A DNA stretch of 64,000 nt from Lepas anatifera (GCA_034440635.1 JAOTON010000772.1:1666501-1730500); one strand, 5' to 3'; positions 11,901 through 23,899 are shown, counted from the stretch's first letter. Numbers and translations are program-made. Notes: generated from the letters alone by a model not told the origin.

Positions 11901-14900
11901 GTGCTTTTTCACCAATTGCCTGTTTTTGTTGATGCATAGGTGAATACTTGTTGAAATACCTATACGTACATACATGCATACATACAACAGTTGTGGGATT
12001 AGGGAAAACAACTACATTTAACTAGGCATCATTTTAATCTATTTTTAGTGTGTTATGGTATTTTCAAGGAAAATTAATGATCGTGAAATCGAAAATTCAT
12101 TCACAAATCATTTGGGCCTTATGGGACACAGGTTTCAAACAATAACAGACATTCACAGCTCATTTTTGCACGCTGTCAAAACACGACGCTCACTTGAATG
12201 ATGAATGCTGACGGGTGCTTATTTACCACAGTACCATTTTCCGCTGGATCACGGTCAAGAACCTGAATCAGATGAACTTCGAGGACGGAGTTCGCACCGA
12301 TACCCCGATGGGACTTCTGCGGGGCATCAAGTACGGCACCGAGAGCTACCACGTGCTCTTCAAGCGGCTCTGCAGCTACGCCGGCCTCCACTGCGTGGTC
12401 ATCAAGGGCTACAGCAAGTCGGCCGGCTACCAGCCCGGCGTCAAGTTCGAGGACAATAGGTTCAGGAACTCGTGGAACGCCGTCTATGTAGCCGGTAAGC
12501 AACACAATCGGGTGGGTTAAATGATACGGCAAACAAGGGTGACCCCTAATAGTCGCCCACTCGGCTTATGGCTTTTATTAGGCGTTCTTGCATAGCACCT
12601 TTGCCCGCCTCTAAAGGAGTGTGTGGGAGAATTTTAGAATTTAGTGTGAGGGCAAGCTACGTTGGTCTGTTAAAGCAATGGGAGTTTTTGTAATGGGTTG
12701 AAGATGTTTTAGCTTGCAATGGACGGTCGTGGCAATGGCTAGCCATGCCAAGGGAGGTCTTTTAATAAGTTTAGACCCGCGAGTGCGAAGGTTATTTCTG
12801 TGGTTGAAGACCTTATAACTTTAGAGTTTGAAATTTAGAATTTGAAATTTAGAATTTGGAATTTAGAATTTGGAATTTAGAATTTAGATTTTGTGTGTCA
12901 GCTATTGATGTCCGCTTGTATACGTTACTCGAAACCTCCGTTAACTCAATAATTTCGTATTTTGAAAGTGCGCTAAACACCTGGCCAGGGTGCCGCGAAT
13001 TTACCCTGCAACCCGGAGGTGAAGTTGCGCTCCCTCTTCGGCTGGGCAGCCGCCGCGCAGAGAAAGAAGTGTGAGAGGATAGTTGATTGTTAGTAAGAGT
13101 ATAGGTGTGGTTAGTATAGACCCGCAGTGAAAGGTATCACTGCGGTGAGAAATCTAACCTATCTAACCTAACCTGATTTCAAAGTTAGCCTAACATAACC
13201 TATCCTTAGCCTACAATGAACCATTTAAAGGTTACAAAACTATTGCTTAAATTTCGCAGTGGATCATCTATGATTGGAAAATAGGCAAGTCCTACTTTGG
13301 GGGTGCACCATGACCCTCCATCTATATACTGGGAGGGGTGATTTATAGAAACTTCTCTGCAGAGTCCTTTAGGAATGTAAAGACTTTTTCGAGTAGCTCA
13401 GGATGGTCGTTCCCGAGCAGAGTTTTTAGGTCTACAGGGATGTTTTGGATTCGGCAGTAATCTAGCATGGGTTGCCGATGGGTATTGTGCTGGGGACAAT
13501 CGATGAGAATGTGATAGGGATTCTCCATTGCGTCGCAGGTACCACGGTACCCGCGTTCCAATAGGCATTTAATTTTGTGTGTCCATTTCTGAGTCTGGTT
13601 AGAATAACCTCGCGCCGGCGACTCTTTTGGTTTGAACTGGGCCAGTAGCCGATGTTAGGCTTGATATAGAATAGGTGGGCGCTGTGGTTTGTAGTCCAGT
13701 CATTTTGAATTTGCTTCCGGATGGTGTCCTGGAGGAGAGCTTTGCTATCGTCTCCAGACCACGTTAAGGGTGCGATCTCTCTAAGTTCTAGGGACTTTTT
13801 GCCTGCTCATCGGCCTTTTCATTTCCTTGAATTTTGCAGTGGCCCGGGATCCAAAGAAAGAGACATCGGGTATCATCGATACCTTCTGAATATCTGCTAT
13901 AACGTGGTGGCTGGGGTTGACTACGTTACTGATGGCCTGCAGGACAGATTTAGAGTCTGAACAGATGACGGTGAGTTGATATTTTGGGTTCTGATTATGG
14001 CTAATGCATTTAGGATGGCAACAGCCTGGCTGTGAAGATGGAGCAGTTGTCCGGAAGTCTTTTCTGAAGGCAATATTTTGTCCCGATGCCAGGCCTACTT
14101 TTTCGCCTATTTTGGAGCCGTCTGTAATATAAGGTCTTGTGCGTTAAGATCGGAACTCTAGGAATTTTTGGGAGACTTCTTCCTCTGAGAAGTCCGTTTT
14201 ACGGGAGGTGAAAGAAATTCCACTTGGGCTCTTTTCGAGTCCGAAGGGAGAGTGGGGGTTTGCCTATTGTCGCTGGCAGTGCAAGATTTAGGCTTTCCGG
14301 TTTTCGCTACTCTGTGCTTAAATGGGGGCCACTTCTGTAGAGTGGCTTTATTTGCTCGTCTGGGATGGGCAAAACATTGTTTTGCCGGGTGATTTTTCGG
14401 TGGATTGAACCTTGATGTAGTAAGAATAGCTGGGCGTCGCGTCTTGTCTGTGTGGGCACGCCCGCTATCAGTTGAAGGCTGGTGATGGGGGATCCTCTGA
14501 GCGCGCCTGTGGCTGCCCGGATACTGGCGTTTTGGACTCGCTCTAGCTTTAATTTATTGGTCTTGTTCTGGTCAAAACGAACGAATTATATTCGAGAATG
14601 GACCGAATCGGGACAATGGTGGGAAATAGTCGCCCAGCAGTGGTGCGACCGTGTGGGAGGGTCACAGAGGCCCTCCATTTTGTGTCAGCGATTGTTCTGG
14701 CTGGTGGGGGCAGTCCGTAACCTAGTGACGAAACTCCGTGGCTTCTGGTGGAATACCCTGAGTAGTTTTGATTACCGCGGTGGGAAGCTGTCTTGTTTGT
14801 CCCGCCTGAGCCAGCAAGGCCCTGCCGAAAGTGTTAAGCACCCGTTCATGCTATTTGAGAAGACTCAATCTTCTACAAAGATAGGAAATGACAAAATATT

Positions 14901-17900
14901 GTTGTGATTTTCACCTCCGATGCTCTTGTGTTCTTCTCTGCCAAGTCTGTAGAGTTTTGTTGGAGCCCGCTTGGCTGGAACCTGACATTGGAACGCAGCA
15001 AACATCATCAGACGTGACTGGCCCTGGTTTTCAGGCGCCTGGCGGTTCGTGCAGTGTAACTGGGGTGCCCGCCACCTGGTCAACGCCAAAGAAGTGCCCA
15101 AACCGGGCAACAAGAACAAATCCGACAGCTTGAGGTTGGTGGGAAATCAACCACAGGTTACAGAATCAGTTGAAAGGCTGATTAATTGAAAGGTTGTTTC
15201 GAAATACCCAGACAACGTCGGACGTGACGAATAACAGTTTTTAATCACAGCCAAAGGTTTTCATGAATTCGGCTCAGTAAGAAGGTAAGGTAGACAAAGG
15301 CTAAAAGACAAAAAATAACCGTAAGAAAAATTTTGGGACTTTTCTACCAGCAAAAATAAAATCGAGTCGGCTTTTTATTGCTTTTCAAAAATTTCGGCTA
15401 TTTATTACCAATTTTCGCCAATGTTTCCTAGAGTGCAGTTGATAATTGGATTGGTAAAGAACGTATTTTCTTATTCGATCCGATCTCTTATCGCCATGTA
15501 CGAAACGCTGACAAAGGCTGGTAACACATAACCGAATACTCGGATTTCATATTTGCTTGTGGCGAAGTCCTTACAAATTCTGTTTTATCTCACGCCTCCA
15601 TGTCGGTCCGTCATGCCACTCATGTCGGTCCGTGAAAAACTAGGTTTATTGCTAATTTTAGACACCACCCGTTCATTGTCCGCAAAAGTTTTAAACTCTT
15701 TCGTCATGGCATTGATGTATATTCAGGGTTAATCGTTAAATTCAGCCTTTATGATGATTTACCGATGATCCGAGCATGAACTGGCTTTTCTAAGTTCTAA
15801 GCTAATTACGGATTTAATTGGAATGAATTGGATCCCCTCAATTGATCCAATTTAGTTTGAATTTCTAAGACACCGGATACTTTTCGTGCCCATAAAAGCT
15901 AACATTACCCCTATATTCTCACCCGTGGCTATAAAACCACCATAGCTAATTCTCCCGCTCGTTTTACAGGTACGAGTACGACGACCACTACTTCTTGACC
16001 GACTCCAAGGAGTTTATCTACGAGTTCTTCCCGCTGCAGCCTGAGTGGCAGCTGCTGCGACACCCGATCACGCTGCAGGAGTTCGAGGAGCTGCCCTTCG
16101 TCCGCTCCCTCTTCTTCCGCTACGGCCTCTGCTTCCCCGACGAAGACACCAAGGCGGTCATGCACACCGATTCAACAGGTGGGAGGCAAATGTGGTGTAA
16201 CGCAGGCGCTGGGTGTTTGCTTTTAACTGGTTTTTACCGAACGGACGCCGGGTGTCGGGCGTCCGTTAATTTTGACATACGACCCAGCCCGGTCCGACTG
16301 AACTAACGCTTTTGACAAGTTTATAACTTTGCGAGTAACTGTCATACTTTGACCCAGTCTTCACCATGTTAAAGTCTCATCAATTCAATAACTGACTGAA
16401 CATATCAGAGATGCATGGAGCGTTGGCAAAGCTCATGGCACATACAAAAACGGACATGAAAAGTCTTGAAAGTACCGTCACTTATTACGTCATAGCTCGC
16501 GTTTGGTAGACCTAAATACGTCCAAACTTGATGCGCACGGAATAACAATCCTGAGAATTGAGAGATCAAAGCCAGTAGGTATAATCCCAAATCAAACCAC
16601 TCGCGTCAAGTACACGGTCAAAGGTTTCATTTCATCCCATGCTATAACTCAGCAACTATGAATCCGATCGGGATGAAATTTACTGGAAATATTCTGACAG
16701 TTCTAAGTAAAAAATAAAATTGGCTACATTTATGAGCCTAAACCACGTGCGAACGTGCGCATCCTTCCCTCGATATCTCAGGAACTGCTGACTCGATTAG
16801 GCTGAAAGTTGGTATGTATATTTGCACCAATAAAAATGAATGGATTGTTCCAATGAACACTAGGCCCACGCCTCACGTGCGCACGTGCACGCCCCTTCAA
16901 TGATGAAACTGTGCTATTTTCGGGAAAACCCAAGGATGTGCCACGATTTCCCAAGTAGATGCTTTGCCAGGAGTTTTGCGCTGAAAAGTTTCGATGAATG
17001 TTAACTATACGGTGGCTAACAAATCGCGTGCCCACGTGCATTTAGCATTAACAGAGACAGCTTCTCTGAATTAATGAGTATGGTAATTAATTTAAGTTTT
17101 TCCCATTGCTTTAAAATTATGGGTCCCAGCGAGACGCAGAGCTTCACATGAACATCATAAAACTAGAAAACTTCGTCAGGTTTCTCGAACAGCATGCCTC
17201 GCTTTTGCTGGACCTAAAATCTCGTGAAGAGTTGCCCAGAACGACTTGAGTTTTAAATCAACAGCCCACAGCTCAGAGTTAATTTTAAAGCTCGGAAAAA
17301 TATCATAATTGTTCAGATAAAAATAAAATGACATATATATATTTAGGTGCATTTGTCAAGTATAATCATTATATAGATTATTTTTGCATTGTTTACGTTA
17401 CTGATGCAGCTGGGGCTGTATAATGCTATTCTGACCAGGGTCCCGAGCCTGGCTCAGCATTTCATACAAGTTTTGTGTTCTCACTTGTTCCTGACCGTTC
17501 CTCAGGCGCAGCCACCATCCGCATCGGGATGCCAACGCACATGCAGTCCTCGCTCATCTTCCACTACAACCTCAAGTTCTACGACAACGACGGCGACCAG
17601 TACGAGGGGGTCAGCCTCAAGCGCTTCGTCATGCAGGTAAAGTGAAGCAGGCGGCGGCGCCCAGCCTGTCCCAGTTATGCCTCTGCAGTGCCGGTGTCCT
17701 TATCGCTTATCCCAACACGCTCTTTGTACGAATGGAACTTAACTTGCCATGCTTTTGGTATGTTCTGCTACCCTAGCGGGCATCTGTGAAATAGCCAAGT
17801 TTGTGCCTCCGTGTTCAAGTTTGAGATGCCTCAGTCCCTTCGGCGCAGGCTTGGGTGTACGCGGCGCTACCTGGTAACGTTTCCCGGCTGCCTCCAAGCC

Positions 17901-20900
17901 TGTGTATAGATGGAGCTGCACTCAGCCTCGCGGCCGCAGTGTTAGACTTGGTTGCGGAAACAGTACATAAAGGTGTGCGTACGAAAAATAACGTTTGGAC
18001 AAAGAACGTCTGATTTAAGTACGTTAGGTGGTATGTTCGCAATGGAAAAAGTACACGGGGAAAAAGGTTATACGGTATAAAGTACGCAGGGTGAAAGATA
18101 GGCGGATCTAGGGGGCAAGTAGGGACACTTCCCCTCCCCTCCCTATCGACCCTTGCCGCTCCTTGAAATGGTGTCGGTGCCCACTGAAAGGTCGATGGCG
18201 CCCTCCTGAAATGTCACTCCCCCAGGATGCGAGTATCGGTGCCCCCATGATTAGACGTGGCGCCCACGTGATAGGTTTTGCCGCCCTAAAGTATAACCTC
18301 CCCTGATCGGATGGTGCCCCCTCCCCGGACCATATATCTCCCACCTCTACCCGTTTGGAGATCCCAGATCCGCCCATGGGATGAAATGTTCGTAATGGGA
18401 ACATTACATAAGCAAAACGTTCGCACAGTATTAAGCACATAAGGTAGAATGTTGGAAATGGAAAAAAGTACGTAAAGATAAAGTTCGTACGGGTATAAAG
18501 TACGCAAAGCAAAATGTGCGTAATGGAAAAAGTACGGTAACAAAATAGTTAGTATGGTTTAAAATATGTCATGAGAAACTTCGTACCGTAGAGTGCCACG
18601 TTACGACTTTTCTAAGACAGCTGTCCGAACGAATATATAAATCCAGTGGATACAGAGACGGCAATTATCCCGTTACCCTGCAGTTGGGATAAGCTGAAAT
18701 AGGATATTAGATTAGATATGTACTTTTGCTGACAAACCTTTTTGTACGCACTTTGGCCACGCGTACTTTAGCCATACGAACTTTTGCCCGGCAACCTAGC
18801 CACCTAGGATGTGTGATGCAAGTTTGGTATATTTCGTCTCCAATTCTTCATTGTGCATTGGCCCTCCGCCGAATCAGGCGCGGCATGACAGCCGTGCATC
18901 CCGAGTGACCCAGACCCTGTTCCCTGCCCCGCAGTCGGTGGTGGGAAACATGGTGGCCTTCCGAGTTCACGCGCCTACCAGCGGCGCCCTGCTGCTCGAC
19001 ATCTTCGCCAACGCCGTCACACCACGCGAGTACCTCACCGGCGAGCCGATGAAGTTCAAGTCGGTCTGCAAGTTCAAGATCGTGTGTCGGGACCTGCAGA
19101 CGGTGATGGTGCCGCTGCCCGACTGCGCCAGCGGCGAGTGGGGGCCCATGAAGGCCAACAGGTGAGTTACTAACTAGTCGACTCTGGGCATGGGTGGGCT
19201 TTGGAGGGGGAGGGGTAGGGTCCCCTGGATTTGGGTCTCCCATAAGCTTTGCAGAGGGCCTGTATTGTCGCGCCAGTGTTAACCCATCTAGGACAGGACA
19301 CCCCTGGGTCGATAAGAGATCTCCAGCCTTAACTCTGAGCAGTGCTGCGGAGTCGGTCATTGTTCCTGCTGATAGTTCTACCCGAATGTCACTTCTGGTG
19401 TTTTTTTCTATACTAAATAGGGATATGAATGTCTGCAGAAGACTTGCAGCCCAGGATTACGGCCATGGATGTATTTTGTGATTAGATAAAGGACTGAATC
19501 AAAGCCCAGAGTCGGGAGTTGACTGTGCTGTTGCACATCGAATCAAGGAAAATTATGTCATACAGCTCCGTGAGTTCAAATTCCGCCCGGCCTTTACATC
19601 GCCAATATTAGATGGTTCCTTTCAGCACTGAATTAAGCGTTAAAGTGACTTTTCATATTCTGCCTCACCCGAGTCGGCGCTGTGGTCCCGTCGACTCCAC
19701 AGCCCTGACTTAGCGACAGAGAAAACCTCTTCTATAACTTTGGCACAGATCCACTGAAATAATTCAGAACCCGTAAGTTCAATATTTTTTTCCAATCCAC
19801 TGCTTCATTGAAGCGTTTCATTTATTCCAATCCATCCCCATCATCCATTAATTATTACTAATTCCTCGAAGTCACGACATACAGGTTTCGAAAGGATACT
19901 GGTGACGCTGAATAGTATGCGACATTGAGCCAGTCCACAGAGGCTTATATAGCGTTACCTATACCAACTGGAAAGCAACAAAATATAAATGTGACTGGTA
20001 CCAATGACGTTAATGTTCGAGGCGGGTATTGAATTGATCGTCAGTGTTGTTAGGAGATATACTGTAGTTACAGGTTAGGCGAATGGAGCTGAAAAACAAG
20101 GAAATGCTCAATAACTAGTATTCAAAACCGCATTCATGATAGAATAAACCTAGACCACATTTTCCGTCACTGAGGGTACAATAGTCGAGGAGACCCTTGA
20201 CATGCAGCACGTACACAATCGCATCCATGCGTAGCCAGTGCTCCAAATCAGCGACACAGTTTGAAAGGTTAGAATCTCTCGAAGCCGGCTGTGTTCCAAC
20301 CACTTGACACAGTTGGCCCGAGTGCGGTGTTTGTCCCAGTCCGCATAATTTTTCAGCTGTAACAACACACTTTTATGACATCGACAACACGAAACTTTCG
20401 TCATTAAAACGACAGCAGTAGCTGTTGTGAGGAATATTCTGACAGTCAGGTCCTTTCACGAACTGATTCTTGAGGGCTTCCATTTATCAGCGCCAGATTT
20501 TCCTGCAATTTGGGCGGTTGGATTAAAAATAATAATTAAATATTACGCAAGCAGTAACCCTTATCATGACGAGCTGAGCGCAGATCACGATCACGATTTT
20601 TCACTTAGTGTTTCCATTTAAAATGAAAAATTAGATTGAACCTAAAACAAATGTTTCATTGGTCGTGCTCAACCAATTCTTTAACACGATTCCTGGGTAT
20701 CAAGACACTTCCTCAACTATTTGTTCATGTCGATTTCGCGGCGGATCCGCCAGTTTCGTATATAAAACAACTTCTGACGGGGAGGTACAGATAATCCAGG
20801 GCACCAGCGATGCTCGAGGAGGACACATCCTGCTGGCAAGGGGAGGACATCGATTGTCGGGAAATTCTGGAAGGGTGGAAGGGTGATGGAAAACAGAAGG

Positions 20901-22264
20901 GCAGAAGGGCGCAAAGGGAAACTTCTGAGAGCGCCACAGCGCCGCAAAAGGCGTTCTTAGCACCATAACGGGGGACAAGATGCAATGCCCCATGCCCTCA
21001 ATGCGCCACGGATGCTATAATGTCCGTTGTTCCATGCATAGAGCCTCTGCCGATCGGGGCCAGTGACAAGCACATACAAATATATTCCAATGAAAACGTT
21101 CCTTAACGACATTTGGACAGCACAGATAAGATCTGGAATGTCAATTAGTTCAGACCTCGCCGCACTACCCCCCTCCCTCCCCCATGGACCACAGCGCGAC
21201 GGTGCGTCACCAGGCAGCTGCGTGGCTCATAGCACCGCACGGTCCCCCCCCGGCGTTACAGCACTCTAACAGCGATGGACTGGCAGCGGGGTGCATTCCG
21301 GAAGGCGTGGGCTGCATTACCGGTCTGCATGACTCAGAACTGTGCCCTCAGAGCCGTCGCTCGTCCGCTTACATCAACGGACCTGACGGAGCGCCCGGAC
21401 GTATCAGCCGGAAAATAGTTTCTTTGCTTCAGGAGCTCACTTTCTTATGCATGCTTCAGTCCTCTTGCGATCGGTTGCTTGGAGCCAGCCATCTCGGGGA
21501 GAGTCGAATTCAGTGAACGAGCTGCTAGACCTCTGAAAACAGCTGGGAGAAATTGCAACAGAAAGCTGAAAGCTTCGTTAAATGCGACACTACGGTGAAT
21601 GACTTATTGAAAGGGCCAGCTACTTGAAAGATCATAAAAATACAGTCTCACCCAGGGGCATCACTGCCTATGGAAGGAGGATCGGGAACGGAGGAAGAGG
21701 CTCGGCTGTTCCATCCCACTGCTGATCTTTTTCATGTTAGTTGCATTACCAATGTCAAATAGACGTCAAAAAGCTTAAACTTAGTGTCGGTATCACGAGT
21801 ATAAGGCACCAGTATAGGTCCCAGTAAAAACTTGAAATGGGCTTGTTTCCGATCAGCGGAGACTGAGAGCATCGCGAAGAACCATCCCCACTCCTTGGCA
21901 AGTGAAGTCAATGACCTGGCTCTTGGCGTTCCACAGGCTGTTCGGGCTGATCCCGGTGACACACCCGGACGCGCTCATCTTCTGCAACCGGGAACTGGAG
22001 GTGCAGTTCCGCATGTCGCGGCCGCTCACCGACTTCATGGCCACGCTGCACCGTAACGGCACCGAGGAGAAGCGGCTGGGCAAGTACGTGACCCACCACG
22101 TCAGCGGCGACCTGGTCACCTTCCGGGTCACCTTCCCGGAGGAGGGCCAGTACGGCATGGACGTCTACACTCGGGAGGTACAGCGGGGCGAGCAGGAGAC
22201 CAACGAGAAGCACCTGTTGACGCACTGCTGCAAGTACCTCATCAACTCGTCCAAGAAGAACTGA
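5775..22264 (+). CDS. Hil: Hillarin (KY/hillarin transglutaminase-like cytoskeletal protein), 3' nine exons
   Basis: Spliced gene joined as 5775-5968, 6939-7170, 9174-9322, 12232-12494, 15035-15134, 15970-16178, 17506-17636, 18935-19161, 21937-22264. The total is 1833 nt (610 codons plus TGA), every junction keeps phase, and all introns are GT-AG. Order of parts: a charged E/K-rich probable coiled coil (exons 1-2), the transglutaminase-like fold (exons 3-5, with FRWITVKNL, KGYSKSAGYQPG and QCNWGARHL), then the hillarin/KY-specific C-terminal half. From established knowledge, hillarin and its vertebrate relative KY are cytoskeleton-associated proteins; invertebrate hillarin carries an N-terminal LIM domain. 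No LIM exon was recognised in 1-5774, so the model is 5'-incomplete and its first exon starts in phase 0 at an acceptor. By eye the canonical catalytic Cys and His of the fold are replaced (see findings). The family assignment is secure; exact exon ends are inferred. Confidence 0.92.
6939..7170 (+). CDS. Hil: Hillarin exon 2 of those visible
   Basis: Acceptor gatttcag|G completes the split Arg codon from the previous exon; the donor is CCAG|GTGAGA in phase 0. It encodes KEMMSLINERKIEHMM, a Pro-rich stretch and EIYDDPEVFSEVDQLAIQ. Confidence 0.88.
9174..9322 (+). CDS. Hil: Hillarin exon 3 of those visible (start of transglutaminase-like fold)
   Basis: Acceptor gactagcag|GTGGCC, donor GCACG|GTCAGT, ending in phase 2. 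It encodes VAQQDMMIDEWFQLFQTLL and TFTDLIRQLLGSYTSDVEKAR. A MITE lies 24 nt downstream of the donor (9347-9528). Confidence 0.85.
9347..9528. mobile_element. Short MITE in hillarin intron 3, 8-bp target duplication
   Basis: Left end CAGGGGCGCC, right end GGCGCCCATG, flanked on both sides by GTCGCAGC (9339-9346 and 9529-9536). The 8-bp duplication and CAG start suggest the hAT group. 182 bp, no coding capacity. Confidence 0.75.
11427..11750 (+). mobile_element. LINE (non-LTR retrotransposon) C-terminal fragment
   Basis: The plus-strand frame after TAA reads NILAEIGVCLYVVVDSPTCE then CENCNHANESVPHFLLSCPA and ends FISRTKRFA*. C-x2-C with E..PHFLLSCPAY is the zinc-knuckle tail of non-LTR reverse transcriptase ORFs. 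5'-truncated, in hillarin intron 3. Confidence 0.7.
12232..12494 (+). CDS. Hil: Hillarin exon 4 of those visible (core of transglutaminase-like domain)
   Basis: Acceptor ttaccacag|T, donor GCCG|GTAAGC, ending in phase 1. It encodes TIFRWITVKNLNQMNFEDG, the family signature YGTESYHVLFKRLCSYAGL, VIKGYSKSAGYQPG and RNSWNAVYVAG. This is the best conserved part of hillarin and KY. Confidence 0.95.
12822..12892. repeat. 14-bp tandem repeat, aatttagaatttgg
   Basis: About five units in hillarin intron 4. Confidence 0.85.
13151..13210. repeat. Interstitial telomere-like CCTAA tract
   Basis: Degenerate aacctaacctatctaacc, matching the arthropod TTAGG repeat on the other strand. Confidence 0.5.
13345..14580 (-). 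pseudogene. Jockey-like non-LTR retrotransposon fragment with RNase H domain
   Basis: Minus-strand pieces from 5' to 3': LKLERVQNASIRAATGALRG (RT tail), CSDSKSVLQAISN and FLWIPGHCKIQGNEKADEQA (RNase H), EVILTRLRNGHTKLNA, then CDAMENPYHILIDCP. They fall in different frames; a frameshift separates TKLNA from YRGTCD near 13560. Dead, 5'-truncated copy in hillarin intron 4. Confidence 0.85.
15035..15134 (+). CDS. Hil: Hillarin exon 5 of those visible
   Basis: A small 100-nt exon with acceptor gttttcag|GC and donor TTGAG|GTTGGT, ending in phase 2. It encodes AWRFVQCNWGARHLVNAK followed by a Lys/Asn-rich loop ending DSLR. It joins the VAG of the preceding exon and the YEYDDHYFL of the next without a gap, as in other hillarins. 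Confidence 0.93.
15970..16178 (+). CDS. Hil: Hillarin exon 6 of those visible
   Basis: Acceptor gttttacag|G, donor CAACAG|GTGGGA, ending in phase 1. It encodes YEYDDHYFLTDSKEFIYEFF, LQPEWQLL, ITLQEFEELPFVRSLFFRYGL and a short variable end, all typical of hillarin/KY. Confidence 0.95.
16620..17040. repeat. Diverged tandem repeat with four CACGTG boxes (hillarin intron 6)
   Basis: Two or three related modules of about 130-150 bp (ta.ctcag.aact...gat..g..tgaaa...) each end in CACGTGCG..CGTGC. CACGTG lies at 16744-16749, 16874-16879, 16882-16887 and 17033-17038. Confidence 0.55.
17506..17636 (+). CDS. Hil: Hillarin exon 7 of those visible
   Basis: Acceptor gttcctcag|GC, donor ATGCAG|GTAAAG, ending in phase 0. 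It encodes AATIRIGMPTHMQSSLIFHY, NLKFYDNDGDQYEG and LKRFVMQ. Confidence 0.93.
17980..18790. repeat. Region of interspersed short AAAGTACG-type repeats
   Basis: Many copies of aaaagtac, gtacg and ttcgtac around the family D MITE at 18097-18378. No fixed unit and no coding potential. Confidence 0.45.
18097..18378. mobile_element. Family D MITE (hillarin intron 7)
   Basis: Termini gataggcggatctaggg and agatccgcccatg match the family D ends. The flanks gggtgaaa and ggatgaaa are a 7 of 8 target duplication. Confidence 0.75.
18935..19161 (+). CDS. Hil: Hillarin exon 8 of those visible
   Basis: Acceptor tgccccgcag|TCG, donor CAACAG|GTGAGT, ending in phase 2. It encodes SVVGNMVAFRVHAPTSGALL, LDIFANAVTPREYLTGEP and a C-terminal GEWGPMKANR. 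Codons are strongly GC-ending compared with the AT-rich introns. Confidence 0.93.
19190..19370. repeat. Dispersed repeat, partner of 672-905
   Basis: Same orientation and moderate identity to 672-905; it lies at the start of hillarin intron 8. Confidence 0.6.
21937..22264 (+). CDS. Hil: Hillarin terminal exon and stop codon
   Basis: Acceptor gttccacag|G completes the Arg codon, and TGA is at 22262-22264. It encodes LFGLIPVTHPDALIFCNREL, FRVTFPEEGQYGMDVYTREV and the end CCKYLINSSKKN, typical of the hillarin C terminus. Confidence 0.93.
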
Positions 22265-23565
22265 GAGGTCGGTCAGGTACAGGGATGGACGGCGCGATAC
22301 AGAATGCAGTGGAGAGGCGAAAGGGATGAGTACGTTTTTGTTAGTTAACAGCGCGGTTTTCGTTGTTTGTTGCTGATAGCCGTGGTACGCCCAGGAGCGG
22401 ATTGTGTGGTGATTTATTTTGGTGTCGTAGCCGAAATCAGAGGTCTGAGTCATTTTGCACCCAGCATCGTGGGTTCCCAAGTCACCGCAGTGTTTCGGAG
22501 CTTTGAACACTTACTTTTGACTAGATGCTCGGTCAAGAAGTGTCACGCGATGGCGCGAAGCAAAACAACAGCCGTCAACTTCTCACGCAGAATAGTTGGA
22601 AAGTGAACTGCCAGGCCGCGAATGCCGAAGTTGGCAGCCGCAGAAAGACGCAGGGAAAGGACCGAACCAGGGCCAAGTAAGAGTGCACCGCTGAAGCCAG
22701 TATTGTGGTGGGGCGTGGAGTCCATATTGGCGTGATGTTGCTACCAGTTTGGTTGTGAGTCATTTTGTTTGGTGGACATGCCCGTGGTGGGTAGCAGACG
22801 TTTGGGCCGGGTGTCCCACAGCTTCCTGCGAGCCGGGCCGGCCGTGTTTCACTCACGCTTCCGTCCCGTTCACATTCCAGTAGTCACGGCATACTGACCG
22901 CATCTACCAGGCCTTCTACTGTCAGGTTTTGTGCTTCGATTAACCCGCGGCGTGGCGGGGGAGACGCCGCGTGCGCCGGAGCAAAACAGCATGGCATCGT
23001 CTTCCGCACATGCGCATGGTGTGTGCACGGCAACAGCCAGTGGTAGCGCTTCCTCGGGACCATTTTACACGTCCACTGCCGAGCTCAGACGTGGAGCCGA
23101 TGTAGCCACCGTGAAGAAGGAGCGAACTAAAGTCCGAGTGGAGAGGGCGGCTGTCTGCGCGGCTCGTGTTGGTACGGTTGAACTGCGATGTGTCGGCAGA
23201 AGTGGTAGCAGACCACGTTGTCTCGGTCAGTGTGGTGTAATCATTCTTGTGCGTGGTTGCCTTTGGTTCTGTAGCGTTGGCTCTAGTACCACCGGGCCTG
23301 ATGTCTTTACAACGGCGAGTTCAGTTTGGAGCGGACCCCGACGGTGTCCAGCAGGACAGCCGCCCGCCGTTTCAGCGCCTGCACTAAAAGTAGAAGAAAA
23401 TGCGCGGTAGCGATTCTGTTACAGAGCGACAGTTTTGCGTGTCGTCCTCTGAACACAGACCAGTCCAGGTGGCACGGGGGGAAACCGAGTCGAACCTTGA
23501 TTCTATATATCATATTATGTAAGCTGTTGCCGACACACTTTATCAATAAACAGTAACAGTTATGT
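22265..23565 (+). other. Probable 3' UTR of hillarin with a candidate poly(A) signal
   Basis: No conserved coding sequence follows the hillarin stop. The first AATAAA noticed downstream on the plus strand is at 23545-23550, so transcription could end near 23565. The segment 22930-23410 is GC-rich and open in one frame (159 codons) but shows no recognisable domain. The 3' end is inferred from the hexamer only. Confidence 0.4.
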
Positions 23566-23899
23566 ATCATGACGTTTGTTGTATGGTGTGAACCACACAC
23601 AGTCGTGGCGCAGACCATTGTTTGGGCTTCGAGGTGGGAGTCGGTGAACCACAGACACCCATGTTGCTGACTAGTTTTATGCTCGGGTGTGGGAGTCCGT
23701 GAACCCGCAATGCCAGCGCTGAGACTGACGAGGGATTGGCGGTGAGTTATTTCAAACAGAGAGCGGTGAACGTCCCGGCACAAAGGGCACATCTCCAACC
23801 GCCAAACGTCAATGAAACTCCCGTTTGGGCCACGGGTCCGCTCTCGCTCACCGCTTTTAGACGTCCTTGGCAAACTCGAATTGGTGATACGGACCACAC

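Noticed and set aside
13343..13561. 72-codon minus-strand frame as an independent gene
   Set aside because: It is the frameshifted tail of the Jockey-like retrotransposon fragment.
22931..23410. 159-codon frame downstream of hillarin
   Set aside because: No recognisable domain and compositionally like GC-rich UTR; kept as part of the probable 3' UTR.
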